DNA of 35,436 bases, taken from Myxococcota bacterium. Lineage in GTDB: Bacteria > Myxococcota_C > UBA6777. Below, in pieces: positions 26,826 to 35,218 of this stretch. Position 1 is the first letter of the stretch. Each line of letters starts with the position of its first letter. Where the stretch lies: contig CAUJFU010000237.1 of the NCBI GenBank assembly GCA_963169055.1, forward strand, positions 1-35,436, in the 5' to 3' direction. A program made the position numbers and the translations under genes. Below the pieces are notes generated by a model. The model worked only from the letters and a program-made list of their open reading frames with translations, was not told the origin of the DNA and searched no databases.

Positions 26826-26880
26826 GATACAGCCCGCACTCCGCTCTAGCCGCCCTCCGGCAGTCCTTGCTTTGCTCGGC

Positions 26881-28242
26881 TCACCCGATGCCGTGCAGAT
26901 CGCGCAAGATATCGTCTGCCCAAACGTCCAATAGCCCTAATTCTCCCGCAAGATGCAGGATGGTGTATCGTGCGCGGATATCTTTGCAGTACACCACCGC
27001 ACGCCGTGCGCGTTCGTCCGTGACACCGATCTCTCGGAAAGTCACAGGGCATCCCGCCGACAACAACTCTTCGCGGATCGCCAACGCAGGGCGCAGCGTC
27101 GATTGAACATCCTCCAAGATCTCCTCCCATCCGTTCTTGAGCCGCGTCAGTCGCTCTCGCAACACCGCAGGCGTCGGAAAAGCTTGCTTGGCATGCGACT
27201 CAACCGCCCCATACAGCGAGCCAAAACGCGCCCGAAGCACTCCCTCATAAGACGCCCACGACGGCAACGCGTTGACACGCTCCTCAATATCCCAAGACGA
27301 CGGATCCAACGCGGCCAAACGCTCGTACATCGCTGCCGTTGTGATCGTCCCCACCCCCACTTGACAACCATGAAAGTCATGCCCTTCGCCCCAAGCAAAG
27401 TGCGTCATATCGATGTAATGGCTGATCAGATGCTCCCCACCACTCGCTGGTGACGAAGAACCCGCCAAACTCATCGACATACCCGACAAACACAAACTCG
27501 CACTCAAACGCCCCACCGCCTCAACATCCCGCAACGGCAACTTCGATGCAACGCCTTCCAAAAGCGCTGCTCCTGCCTCCACAAGCACCATCGCATCCGA
27601 AGAATAACCCGCATCGTTGAGCCGATACCCCAACCGCCAATCCGCGTTGCTCACGGGCTTGGACAACAGATCACCAAACCCCGAAGCGATCATCCGCGCT
27701 GGAGATCGCGCCATCACATCCAAATCCACCAGACAAGCCAACGGCGGATCGCACGGCTGTGTCGTCTTCACGCCATCCGACAGCAACGCCGCAATCCCCG
27801 AAGTGTAGCCATTCATCGACGGAGCCGTCGCCACCACCGCGTACGGTATCTTGGCTTGATAGGCCGCCATCTTCACGATATCGTTGATCGTCCCCGCTCC
27901 CACCGCGATACACGCCACAACCTCTGCCGAAGCTCGCAGATGATCTCGCAACGCCCCCGCCTTCCGATCATCCGCCACAGGAACTTCTTCTCCCTCGGCG
28001 GCTTCGATCACATATAGCGCATTCGATATCCCCGCTGCATCGAGGCTTGCGACAACGGCCTCACCCGCGATCTTGTGCGTGATCGCATCCACGATCACCA
28101 ACCAACGACCGTGCGGCAAGATCCCTTCCAAATACCCCGCACTTCGGGGTAATAGCTCTTGCTCCAACACGCACACCTTGGTCTGCAACCGCTCCCAAAA
28201 ACCACGCAACACAGGTTCCACATCGATCTTGATCCGCGACAA
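26881..28242 (-). CDS. sn-Glycerol-1-phosphate dehydrogenase (AraM/EgsA type)
   Basis: 453 residues from TTG 28242, with GGAGG six bases upstream. The family (iron-containing alcohol-dehydrogenase-like, group 2) reduces dihydroxyacetone phosphate to sn-glycerol 1-phosphate with NAD(P)H. Recognisable blocks: GAGTINDIVKMAAYQ (nucleotide site), TAPSMNGYTSGIAAL, MIASGFGDLLSKPVSNADWRL with a metal-binding Asp, PASGGEHLISHYIDM and HDFHGCQVGVGT with metal-binding His residues. In archaea this enzyme sets the stereochemistry of membrane lipids; bacterial AraM of Bacillus makes the same product. Which lipid pathway it feeds here is not shown by neighbours: it stands alone and converges on the FHA gene. 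Confidence 0.9.
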   Translation of the reverse strand: MSRIKIDVEPVLRGFWERLQTKVCVLEQELLPRSAGYLEGILPHGRWLVIVDAITHKIAGEAVVASLDAAGISNALYVIEAAEGEEVPVADDRKAGALRDHLRASAEVVACIAVGAGTINDIVKMAAYQAKIPYAVVATAPSMNGYTSGIAALLSDGVKTTQPCDPPLACLVDLDVMARSPARMIASGFGDLLSKPVSNADWRLGYRLNDAGYSSDAMVLVEAGAALLEGVASKLPLRDVEAVGRLSASLCLSGMSMSLAGSSSPASGGEHLISHYIDMTHFAWGEGHDFHGCQVGVGTITTAAMYERLAALDPSSWDIEERVNALPSWASYEGVLRARFGSLYGAVESHAKQAFPTPAVLRERLTRLKNGWEEILEDVQSTLRPALAIREELLSAGCPVTFREIGVTDERARRAVVYCKDIRARYTILHLAGELGLLDVWADDILRDLHGIG

Positions 28243-28417
28243 CCAGCACCTCCCATCTTGGCTTTTTCATCCATAAAAAACAAAGATCACAAAAGAAATC
28301 AAATAGATAACGTTCTGGCTTTTACCTCACCCACAAAAAAAATGCAACCGACGTGAACCTTTTTTCCATACCCAGCGTACCTACGCCTGCTGAAATTTCC
28401 GTCCGTGTGATCGTCTC
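28243..28417. other. AT-rich intergenic segment upstream of the dehydrogenase gene
   Basis: A-rich on the + strand up to about 28350 and without a credible gene. It should contain the promoter of the minus-strand dehydrogenase gene; TTGATT and a TTTATG-like box are present near 28260-28300 on the minus strand but spacing is not convincing. Confidence 0.35.
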
Positions 28418-28482
28418 TTGACATCGTCAAAACACTTCATAACCTTTTCCCCCTTGACACCCTCAAAAGACATACACAACAT
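28418..28482 (+). promoter_or_regulatory. Two perfect TTGACA boxes, candidate promoters of the leader RNA
   Basis: TTGACA occurs at 28418-28423 and again at 28454-28459. The first has TAACCT 16 bases downstream; the second has only weak A-rich hexamers at 28473-28482. Both point toward the hairpin-rich segment. The -10 elements are poor, so this rests on the -35 boxes and position. Confidence 0.35.
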
Positions 28483-28621
28483 CACCACCCAACACTTTTT
28501 CGTCGGGGGGGAAACCTCCCGAGATATCGCCCTCATCCATTCACTGCGACGTCCTGTATCGTGGTTTCACCACGCAGGCCGAGCCCCAACCCTTGCTTGC
28601 GAGCGCACAGGAGAAGAGTCC

Positions 28622-28735
28622 ATGAAAAACGGTATGAACGCCCGCGTCCTTGGGAATCCGGCCACCCTTGAACGCACACAACAAAACTGGGTCGGATGCG
28701 CGGTGAATGGTTTTGATGCCGGCAGTCGTCTCTGA
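28622..28735 (+). CDS. Possible 37-residue peptide
   Basis: ATG 28622 has an excellent ribosome site (AGGAG, eight bases upstream) and encodes MKNGMNARVLGNPATLERTQ followed by 17 residues ending in GFDAGSRL before TGA. There is no signal peptide or known domain. The frame is open further upstream to about 28394 (TTG at 28418), but without a ribosome site. It might be a leader peptide, a small protein, or chance. The strong ribosome site is the only positive evidence. Confidence 0.3.
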   Translation: MKNGMNARVLGNPATLERTQQNWVGCAVNGFDAGSRL

Positions 28736-29371
28736 CCTTCGGTATCTGGCGAAGATCCCCTCGCCAACCTACACACACCGCGCTTTTCGACACCGCGCTT
28801 TTGGCGCTTGTCACTCTCAGCCAACGCTGACCTGTCACCTTGCCCAAAAGCTTCCTCGAACACAAAGCGCCGCGCAACACTGTTGCGCAACACTCCCTGC
28901 TCTTTGAAAACAAAACCTATCGCGTCCTATCGAGTCTCGCTTGGTTCCTCCAAGCCTCACTCTTTCACGCAGACGAAAATCGTGGATACCACGGCCTCCT
29001 TCAACTCTGAGCCCCAAGCAACGCATTGATCGAGGTCACACCACACACGTGCGGCAACCTCTCGGGTGGGAGCGGTTGTGTGTGGTTCCCGGTGCCTTTC
29101 ATACCACCTTGGCACCTTTGGGATGATAGCTTGCGCTCGCCCTCCTTCTTTGGGTGACCCTTGCTCCTTACCTCCGCACCGTCTATCGCTTGGATCGCTG
29201 TCTTCTCTGCTCTCCAACGTCCTCGTTGGCGTCTCTTTGAAGATGCTTCCTCATCCTTCCCTTGAAGCTCTTCGCACGACGAACAGCACCGCACAGCAGA
29301 CAAGATCACACCCTCAGAGAAGAGAGTTTCCCTCGATTGCACACGCGAATGGTTTGAGCAAACCCTTTCTT

Positions 29372-29407
29372 GCGGATACATGGCACTTCATGTATCCGCT
29401 TTTTTTT
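29372..29407 (+). terminator. Strong intrinsic terminator
   Basis: A perfect 11-bp stem GCGGATACATG (29372-29382) / CATGTATCCGC (29389-29399) with a six-base loop, followed directly by eight T (29400-29407). It works only in the + direction; the minus side has no T-run. It ends whatever is transcribed from 28.4 kb or acts as an attenuator before the vWA gene, whose start is about 100 bases further on. Confidence 0.93.
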
Positions 29408-29422
29408 GCGCTCCACCCACAA

Positions 29423-29481
29423 CTCACATACGCCCCTTGCCGAACCTCCGAGTTGGACGCGCTCACATACGCCGCGATACC
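29423..29481 (+). promoter_or_regulatory. Direct repeat and weak promoter before the vWA gene
   Basis: The 12-mer CTCACATACGCC occurs at 29423-29434 and 29462-29473, 39 bases apart start to start. TTGGAC (29453-29458) and GATACC (29476-29481), 17 bases apart, form a weak promoter whose spacer is covered by the second repeat, so the repeat could be an operator. All of this lies between the terminator and the probable start codon. Confidence 0.3.
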
Positions 29482-29509
29482 AAGACCACCCACCACCCAC
29501 GGATGCCCC

Positions 29510-32500
29510 ATGCCGGACCTCCTCTTGTGGCAACAACTTCTCTCTCTTGATCTTGTTTCGCTTTCTGCTCCACCACCCCAAACGCTCCACACTCTTTTGT
29601 TCGACCTAGCAAAACTGCCATCAGAAAAGAAAACCCCCTATCTTCATCTACTTAGACTATCTTTTCCGCACGCGCCTCCCGCTCTGCGCTCCGCCATCTC
29701 TGTGTTTTTTGGCGGCACTCACGGCCCGATGGCATGGGCCTTTTGGCTCGACGCACTCGCACAAACAGATGCCCACACTTTGCCTTTTCTGCTACAAGCC
29801 TACCGTCAAAGCTGCGCCCATGATCCCGCACGATGGGTCCATGCGCTGTTTCACCCCGATCCTGCGGTGCGCCTCCAAGCCCTTTCCAAGCGCCCCGAAG
29901 CCTTCCCGCCCCACTACGAATGGTTGCTGTTTCCCGATCCCAACGCCCAAACCGCTCTATACAAACGCTTTCAACATCATCGTCCCCAAGGCCCAGAAAT
30001 CGCCACACTCCTTCAACTCCATCAAGCCCAAGCCATCGACGCATCCATCCTTCAACCTTGGCTACACGATGCGTTTCTCCAACCACAAAACGTCCTTGAT
30101 CTCTTGCACCATCTCCCTGCTCCCTCCACACAAAGCACCTATCTTCCGCCTGATCCCGATGCGCTCTGGCGCCATCTCGCCAATTCTCCTCAGCAACCTG
30201 ACCCCCTTGACGCCTTGCTTGCTCTGCTTTGGCCTGCCCATTCCTCCCCTTCGCAAGCCTGCACCGTCTTCTTTCGCTCCGTTTGCCTCGCGATCCAACA
30301 CAACAAACTCACTCAACCACAACATCTACGCCTTGCCACCGCCATCTTGCGCGTTGGCTCTCGTTCGACCCAATGGACCGAAGACGCTGCTCGCTTGCTC
30401 TTGAGCGCGATCCCTCGGCTCTTTGGGACACGCTACCTTTCCCTCTCTTTGCGCCAACAAGTGGCCCGCCAGATACTTGATACCCGCCCTGCCGTCCGCC
30501 TCTTTGATCCGCTCGCAGAATGGATCGACACTCCGCTCTGCCTTCGACCCGACGGACAGTTCGATCTGATCGTCATCGCTGGGCTGATGGGCCTCGATAA
30601 ATCCAATCCCTTTCAACACCTGCTTTCTCATCTCTCTCCTCAACACCTCTTTGTCGCCGTCCTCCGACACCCTGAAGGCGCTGTGCGAATGCTCCGTCTT
30701 CAACCGCATAGTTCCGTGGATCGGCTCAGCTACGACTCCCTGCTCAACCTCGTCCTCCAAAAAGCACACACCTCCCCCCAATTCGTGGCTTACGCCCTGC
30801 TCCATCTCCCCAACAAACCCCTCTCCCTCTTTTGCGAACAGATGGCCCAACAGCCCCCTGCACTCGACCTTTTGCTCCCGCACCTGACCCAATCCCTTGA
30901 TCTTCTGTGTCTCTCCCCAACGCGAAAAGCACGAAAGCTCCAACATCTCGCCGCTGTCTTGGCCCAAACCCTTGCTCCACAACACGCTCGCCCTCTGCTC
31001 TATGCTCTCGCTCAACTCGATCAAAACACCCTTTCCATCGAGCTCCTCGAACAAATCTCCCGATGCCTCCCTCCCGATCAGCTCGCTCACAAGATCGCTC
31101 AACTCCCCCTGCGCTCCTTGCGTTCGATGCTCTCTTTGATCGATCAAGCCAACGGTTTCTCTCTTGACGCCGAAGAGTCCGTCCACTTCGCACTCCAACA
31201 CCATCCCGATCCCTTCATCCAAACGTGGATTCGTCAACAACAACGCCTCCGCCTCGCCCAAGGCAGCGAGAGCCGCCAACGTATCGAAGAAACCCCTCGG
31301 CAGCTCCCCGAAGCCACGCTCCAACGCATCGCTTGTTGCGCAGATATCGATCTCGAAGACGCGCTTCGCCCTTGCTACGACTTCCCCGCCAAAGGGCTTT
31401 GCCGCGCACTCCAACGCCGAAAAAAACCCACCCCTCAAGCCGAAGTCCTTGCCGCCCTTTTGCTTTGCCACGATCCCCTGCATCTCGTCCTCGAACAATG
31501 GAAACGTTTTTCAGACGAATCTCCCGCTCTTTACGAGCAACTCGATCAACGGATGGCAACGCGCTGTTCAGGTATGCGCGCCCTACCTCTTTGCGGCCTT
31601 GTCTGGATGTATCGGTGGGAGCAACACCTTCACACGCTCGCCCCTGCCTTGCTTCCTTCTCCCGAAGCCTTCGCCTCCTTTCTTCAACAAGGGCTTCAGA
31701 TCCCCATCGCTCCCTTGCGTTGGCGCTTTTGGCAAGCAGCTTCTTTGCTGCTCAAAAAATGGCGATGGCGCCCACCTGCGCTTTTGCCCCGCCTCTTCTC
31801 CCCCCAACTCGAACACCTCTTGCTCTTTGTGATCACTCTCGGCCACTCCGCCCAAAACACCGATCATGCGCTCCTTTACGACGAAACGCTTCAATCCATC
31901 GCCACCGAGATCTTGCTCATTCTTCACAAACTCCCCGCCGCCCAACCCACCGTGCACGCTCTCCACAGCCATCTGTTGCCTTTTCTTTCTAATCTCCCCG
32001 AAAACCTCCAAACCACCGTACAGCGCTGGATGAACGAACAAGGCTTTTCTTTTGGTTCGCCCCGTCCTCCCGCCCCCTCCACGCACAACGCAGAAACCTT
32101 GCCCCACTCCATCCACCATCTCCACGCACCTGAGGCCCTCGCGCTCTATTGCCTCGAAGACTCACCGCAACTCGTTGAAGCCGCAGCCACCAAACTCATC
32201 GGATACGGCGAGCCCGGCTTACAACGCCTGCTTCCTCTGCTTTCTCTCTCCCCCCAAGACACTCCCCCTGCGCAACTTCGCGTACTTCTCCGACTTGTCT
32301 CCTCGTGGCCCGAAGGCCCCAGCCTTCGCACGCTTCGCGCCCAACTTCAACAAGCCCTCGACACCATATCTCCCGACAACACGGCCCCTCATCTCTACGC
32401 CTCCCCCAACGCTCCCGTCCCCGACCAACCCCCCACACCGCCGAGTGTTTCCATCCAAGATCGCCTCCCCACGCCGATCACCGCACCCACCGCTCCTCTC

Positions 32501-34984
32501 CGCTCCTCTCCAACCAACGCCCCCACCATCGAGGTCCAACGCTGCTTTCTGCTTACGCTTGCCTTTCTTGAACGCGGAGAACACTCGCTCTCTCGATATC
32601 TTCCCCATCTCGCCCGCATCCCCGCGATATCCCCCACCCCGATCTCAAAGCGCACTTCGCACCGACACATCCACACAACCCACCAAGCGCAAGAAACGCC
32701 GCTCTCTCCTCGCCACACCCCCGCCATGTGGTTGACAGAGAACGATTGGGAGCAACTTCTTCACCTCGGGATCTCCGAAGAGGAACGAGCCATCTGGTTT
32801 GCCACATCCGATCAATACCACGCTTACGCCCCCGCCATCCGCTCTCTCTTACAACTACTTCCTGAAGACTCCCGATCCACCGACACTTCCACACAATCCA
32901 CCCCAAACACCGAGTGGATCGCTGCTCGCCTTGATGCGATCGAGGGATTTCTTCTTTGCGGTTCTTCTCGCCTTGAAGAACTTCGTTTGCAAGCGGCAAA
33001 ACGGCTTTTGCACTATGGCCGATGGCTTGGTTATCCTTTGTTGCTGCATACGGCTCTCTACCAACAAAAAAGCAGCGAAGAGCTACGTTCGATCTTGCGC
33101 CTTCTGCCCATTTCTTTGATCGAAAACACCGCTCACGGGCTTTTGATCAACCATTCCGATCCCTCGATCGAGCAGATCTTTTTGCGAGCGGTCTCCTTGC
33201 TTCCGCTGACGCCCGAACAAAAAGAACGGATCGCTCAGCCTTTTTTGCAACACGCACAACATCCCCTCACCCAAGAACGTGCGCTGTCTTTGCATACCCC
33301 CCCCATCGAACGCACCGAGTCGCTGCGAAAGCTTGCGCGCCTGTGTGCTTGGGGAATCCGCCTTGGGCGGCAGATCTCAGGAAAAGTCTTTCGAATTCGT
33401 TTGATCGCAGGCCGTGATCTCGGATACACCCGCCTCGAAACACCGCGTATCTTCATCAATCCCCTTCCGCTGTTGCGCCAAGAACGCCACGCTGAGGAGA
33501 TCGTCAAAGGTTTGATCTTGCACGAGTTGGGACATCACCTCTACCACGCTTCCCCCTCTTCTCGGGAGATCTGGAAACAAGCCCAACAAGAAGGCATTCA
33601 ACCGCTGCTCAACCTTGTCGCCGATGAACACCTTGAACGAAACCTGCGCGCTAAAGAGCAAGAGTTCGGCCATTCCCTCCAATCTCTCGCTGCCTACGGG
33701 TTCCAACACAACCAACGCGAGATCCGCGCCTTCTTTCTTCTCGATCAGCTAGGCCCCTCGGCATTGGAGACCCTGACACAATCTCCTCCCACAGCAGCCC
33801 GTATGCACGGGTGCATCCGCATCCACACAGGCGGGATCCTGCGCGAGGCTGAACGACGAGGGGCCAGCTTTTCTCGATTTATCCGCGCTTTGCGCATGGG
33901 ACTTGGAAACCGCTTCCGCGATCCCCTCGTTGCCAAAGCCCTCAACCTCTTCCACAAAGACTTCCGCCACCTCGATATGCAAGGACTCTATCAGATCGCC
34001 ACCAAACTCCGCGATATCTTCTCTTACCAAACCCGCCTACTCGATGACCTCGACACCGAACATACCCTTGGTTGCGACCTGACCGAGATCTTTCGTGACA
34101 GCTACGGCCTCACCGACGAAGAACTCCAACGCGCCATCGAAGAAGAACTCTACCCACGCCCACACGCCCAACCCTCCGCCCTCGACGAGATCGAACGCCG
34201 AAATATCAACCTCTCCAAAGATCTGCACTTTTCCCCCATCCACCACGTCCAACCGCTGCTCTACAGCGCCGAAGCCGCCCAACAATACGCTCAACAAGTC
34301 GCCCATGAAAGCCGCAATCTCCGACGCTACCTCCACCAGCTCGGACTCCACCTCCGCCCCCAAAAACGCCGCGTCCAAGGCCATCACATCGACACCCATA
34401 TCCTTCGTTCCGCGATCTTGCGCGGCGACCCACGCTTTCTCACCGCTCGACGGCTGACTCCACACAACCACCTTTTCCTTGGCGTCTTGATCGACTGCTC
34501 TGGTTCCATGAACGGCGATTTCCTCGAAAAAGCCAAAGCCTTCGCAAGCTTAATCGCCGAAGCCACCGCATCCATCGAAGGGATCGATGCACGCTTCTTC
34601 GGATTCAACGACACCACACTCTTTGATGCTGGTGATGCCCGTCATTGCGCCATCCACGCACTACAAAGCGCAGGCGGAAACAATGACGCCGCAGCAATGC
34701 TCCATCTCGCCAAACTTGCCCTCGCAAGCAAACGAAAAGCCCGTATCCTCGTCATGATCAGCGACGGTAGCCCCACCGAATGCTCCGTCACCGCCTTGAC
34801 CGCTCTGGTTCAACGCATCACCCAAAAAATGCACATTCTCTGCGCACAAGTCGCTGTCCGACCCCTTCCTTCCGCCTCTTTCCCCCACTACATCGAGCTG
34901 ACCAACGATGACATCGCTCTCTCCACCCATCGCTTCGGACAACTCATCGCACGCCTTGTCGCCCAAAGTCTCCGCCGTACCTGA
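29510..34984 (+). CDS. Giant helical-repeat protein with HEXXH metallopeptidase-like and vWA domains
   Basis: 1824 residues from ATG 29510 (MPDLLLWQQLL). The frame is open to 29066, but the upstream part runs through the terminator and does not look coding; no clear ribosome site marks the start. Residues ~1-1280 are Leu/Pro/His/Gln-rich helix pairs resembling HEAT-type repeats, with a Pro-rich break at ~960-1020. A zincin-like motif HELGHH lies at residues 1338-1343, with NLVADEHLERNL (Glu1373) as the likely third ligand region. The C-terminus is a von Willebrand A domain with MIDAS motif DCSGSMNG (Asp1662), GGNNDAAA and VMISDGSPTE. The HEXXH + vWA order recalls DUF2201/CobT-like vWA proteins that work with MoxR ATPases, but no AAA+ gene is in the window and the size is far larger. 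No signal peptide. Confidence 0.88.
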   Translation: MPDLLLWQQLLSLDLVSLSAPPPQTLHTLLFDLAKLPSEKKTPYLHLLRLSFPHAPPALRSAISVFFGGTHGPMAWAFWLDALAQTDAHTLPFLLQAYRQSCAHDPARWVHALFHPDPAVRLQALSKRPEAFPPHYEWLLFPDPNAQTALYKRFQHHRPQGPEIATLLQLHQAQAIDASILQPWLHDAFLQPQNVLDLLHHLPAPSTQSTYLPPDPDALWRHLANSPQQPDPLDALLALLWPAHSSPSQACTVFFRSVCLAIQHNKLTQPQHLRLATAILRVGSRSTQWTEDAARLLLSAIPRLFGTRYLSLSLRQQVARQILDTRPAVRLFDPLAEWIDTPLCLRPDGQFDLIVIAGLMGLDKSNPFQHLLSHLSPQHLFVAVLRHPEGAVRMLRLQPHSSVDRLSYDSLLNLVLQKAHTSPQFVAYALLHLPNKPLSLFCEQMAQQPPALDLLLPHLTQSLDLLCLSPTRKARKLQHLAAVLAQTLAPQHARPLLYALAQLDQNTLSIELLEQISRCLPPDQLAHKIAQLPLRSLRSMLSLIDQANGFSLDAEESVHFALQHHPDPFIQTWIRQQQRLRLAQGSESRQRIEETPRQLPEATLQRIACCADIDLEDALRPCYDFPAKGLCRALQRRKKPTPQAEVLAALLLCHDPLHLVLEQWKRFSDESPALYEQLDQRMATRCSGMRALPLCGLVWMYRWEQHLHTLAPALLPSPEAFASFLQQGLQIPIAPLRWRFWQAASLLLKKWRWRPPALLPRLFSPQLEHLLLFVITLGHSAQNTDHALLYDETLQSIATEILLILHKLPAAQPTVHALHSHLLPFLSNLPENLQTTVQRWMNEQGFSFGSPRPPAPSTHNAETLPHSIHHLHAPEALALYCLEDSPQLVEAAATKLIGYGEPGLQRLLPLLSLSPQDTPPAQLRVLLRLVSSWPEGPSLRTLRAQLQQALDTISPDNTAPHLYASPNAPVPDQPPTPPSVSIQDRLPTPITAPTAPLRSSPTNAPTIEVQRCFLLTLAFLERGEHSLSRYLPHLARIPAISPTPISKRTSHRHIHTTHQAQETPLSPRHTPAMWLTENDWEQLLHLGISEEERAIWFATSDQYHAYAPAIRSLLQLLPEDSRSTDTSTQSTPNTEWIAARLDAIEGFLLCGSSRLEELRLQAAKRLLHYGRWLGYPLLLHTALYQQKSSEELRSILRLLPISLIENTAHGLLINHSDPSIEQIFLRAVSLLPLTPEQKERIAQPFLQHAQHPLTQERALSLHTPPIERTESLRKLARLCAWGIRLGRQISGKVFRIRLIAGRDLGYTRLETPRIFINPLPLLRQERHAEEIVKGLILHELGHHLYHASPSSREIWKQAQQEGIQPLLNLVADEHLERNLRAKEQEFGHSLQSLAAYGFQHNQREIRAFFLLDQLGPSALETLTQSPPTAARMHGCIRIHTGGILREAERRGASFSRFIRALRMGLGNRFRDPLVAKALNLFHKDFRHLDMQGLYQIATKLRDIFSYQTRLLDDLDTEHTLGCDLTEIFRDSYGLTDEELQRAIEEELYPRPHAQPSALDEIERRNINLSKDLHFSPIHHVQPLLYSAEAAQQYAQQVAHESRNLRRYLHQLGLHLRPQKRRVQGHHIDTHILRSAILRGDPRFLTARRLTPHNHLFLGVLIDCSGSMNGDFLEKAKAFASLIAEATASIEGIDARFFGFNDTTLFDAGDARHCAIHALQSAGGNNDAAAMLHLAKLALASKRKARILVMISDGSPTECSVTALTALVQRITQKMHILCAQVAVRPLPSASFPHYIELTNDDIALSTHRFGQLIARLVAQSLRRT

Positions 34985-35040
34985 TTCGTTTTTGTTTTGT
35001 TGGATGGTTTTGTGGGGCGCTGTGCGTTCGTGGTGTTTTG

Positions 35041-35128
35041 TTTTGTGGGGTGCTACCCCACGCCCCGCAAGGGACTGTCGCCCCTTGACCCCCGTGTTGG
35101 CGAAGAGATCGTTGTGTTTCAACACAAA
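35041..35128 (+). repeat. Two-hairpin intergenic repeat, copy C
   Basis: Third copy, in + orientation, starting 57 bases after the stop of the vWA gene. Stems are GTGGGGT/ACCCCAC (three-base loop) and CAAGGG/CCCTTG, followed by GTGTTGGCG. Compared with copy A the outer pair of the first stem has changed from C-G to T-A, keeping the pairing. It ends in a further TTGTGTT/AACACAA hairpin. Confidence 0.85.
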
Positions 35129-35218
35129 CCATTGTGTCGCTTGAAAAGGTCGCGGACACGGGCTTTTTAGAATAGGATAGAGGTTGTACGGAATCCGTCG
35201 GATATACGTCCGCATGAT
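35129..35218. other. Intergenic spacer with a decayed REP tail
   Basis: No gene is visible. The last part (about 35190-35218) resembles the second half of the following 54-bp unit, suggesting an older, degenerate member of the array. Confidence 0.5.

Larger units (their letters stand above)
28460..29407 (+). ncRNA. Candidate structured RNA or long leader ending in an intrinsic terminator
   Basis: About 0.95 kb with no convincing long protein gene but with many short perfect hairpins on the + strand. Stems lie at 28503-28521 (TCGGGGG/CTCCCGA), 28560-28574 (CGTGG/CCACG), 28748-28765 (GGCGA/TCGCC), 28872-28888 (GCGCAAC/GTTGCGC), 28939-28955 (GCTTGG/CCAAGC), 28981-28993 (CGTGG/CCACG), 29041-29085 (CCACACAC/GTGTGTGG), 29091-29116 (GGTGCC/GGCACC) and 29213-29228 (CCAACG/CGTTGG), ending in the terminator at 29372-29407. 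TGCTCTTTGAAAAC at 28898-28911 resembles a boxA antitermination element of rRNA leaders, though no rRNA follows. Known RNAs (RNase P, tmRNA, SRP, 16S) were looked for by signature and not found. It could also be an attenuated leader of the vWA gene. Identity unknown. Confidence 0.35.

Noticed and set aside
28736..28770. GGCGA/TCGCC hairpin just after the stop of the 37-residue ORF as a possible SECIS
   Set aside because: Bacterial SECIS elements have a defined apical loop and bulge; this stem is short with an eight-base loop lacking that pattern.
28898..28911. boxA-like TGCTCTTTGAAAAC as evidence of an rRNA operon
   Set aside because: No 16S start signature or any rRNA-like sequence follows within the window; kept only as a feature of the candidate RNA.
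29066..29509. 148-residue upstream extension of the vWA protein
   Set aside because: It passes through a perfect intrinsic terminator and has codon use unlike the downstream part; no ribosome site was found at 29066.
28621..29550. A + frame in which every stop is TGA (28669, 28714, 28828, 29008, 29155, 29263, 29548), tempting as multi-selenocysteine coding next to selA
   Set aside because: The strand is C-rich and stops are scarce in all three frames here, a neighbouring frame looks equally protein-like, and no SECIS-like hairpin with the right spacing follows each TGA. Other genes in the window use TGA as an ordinary stop.
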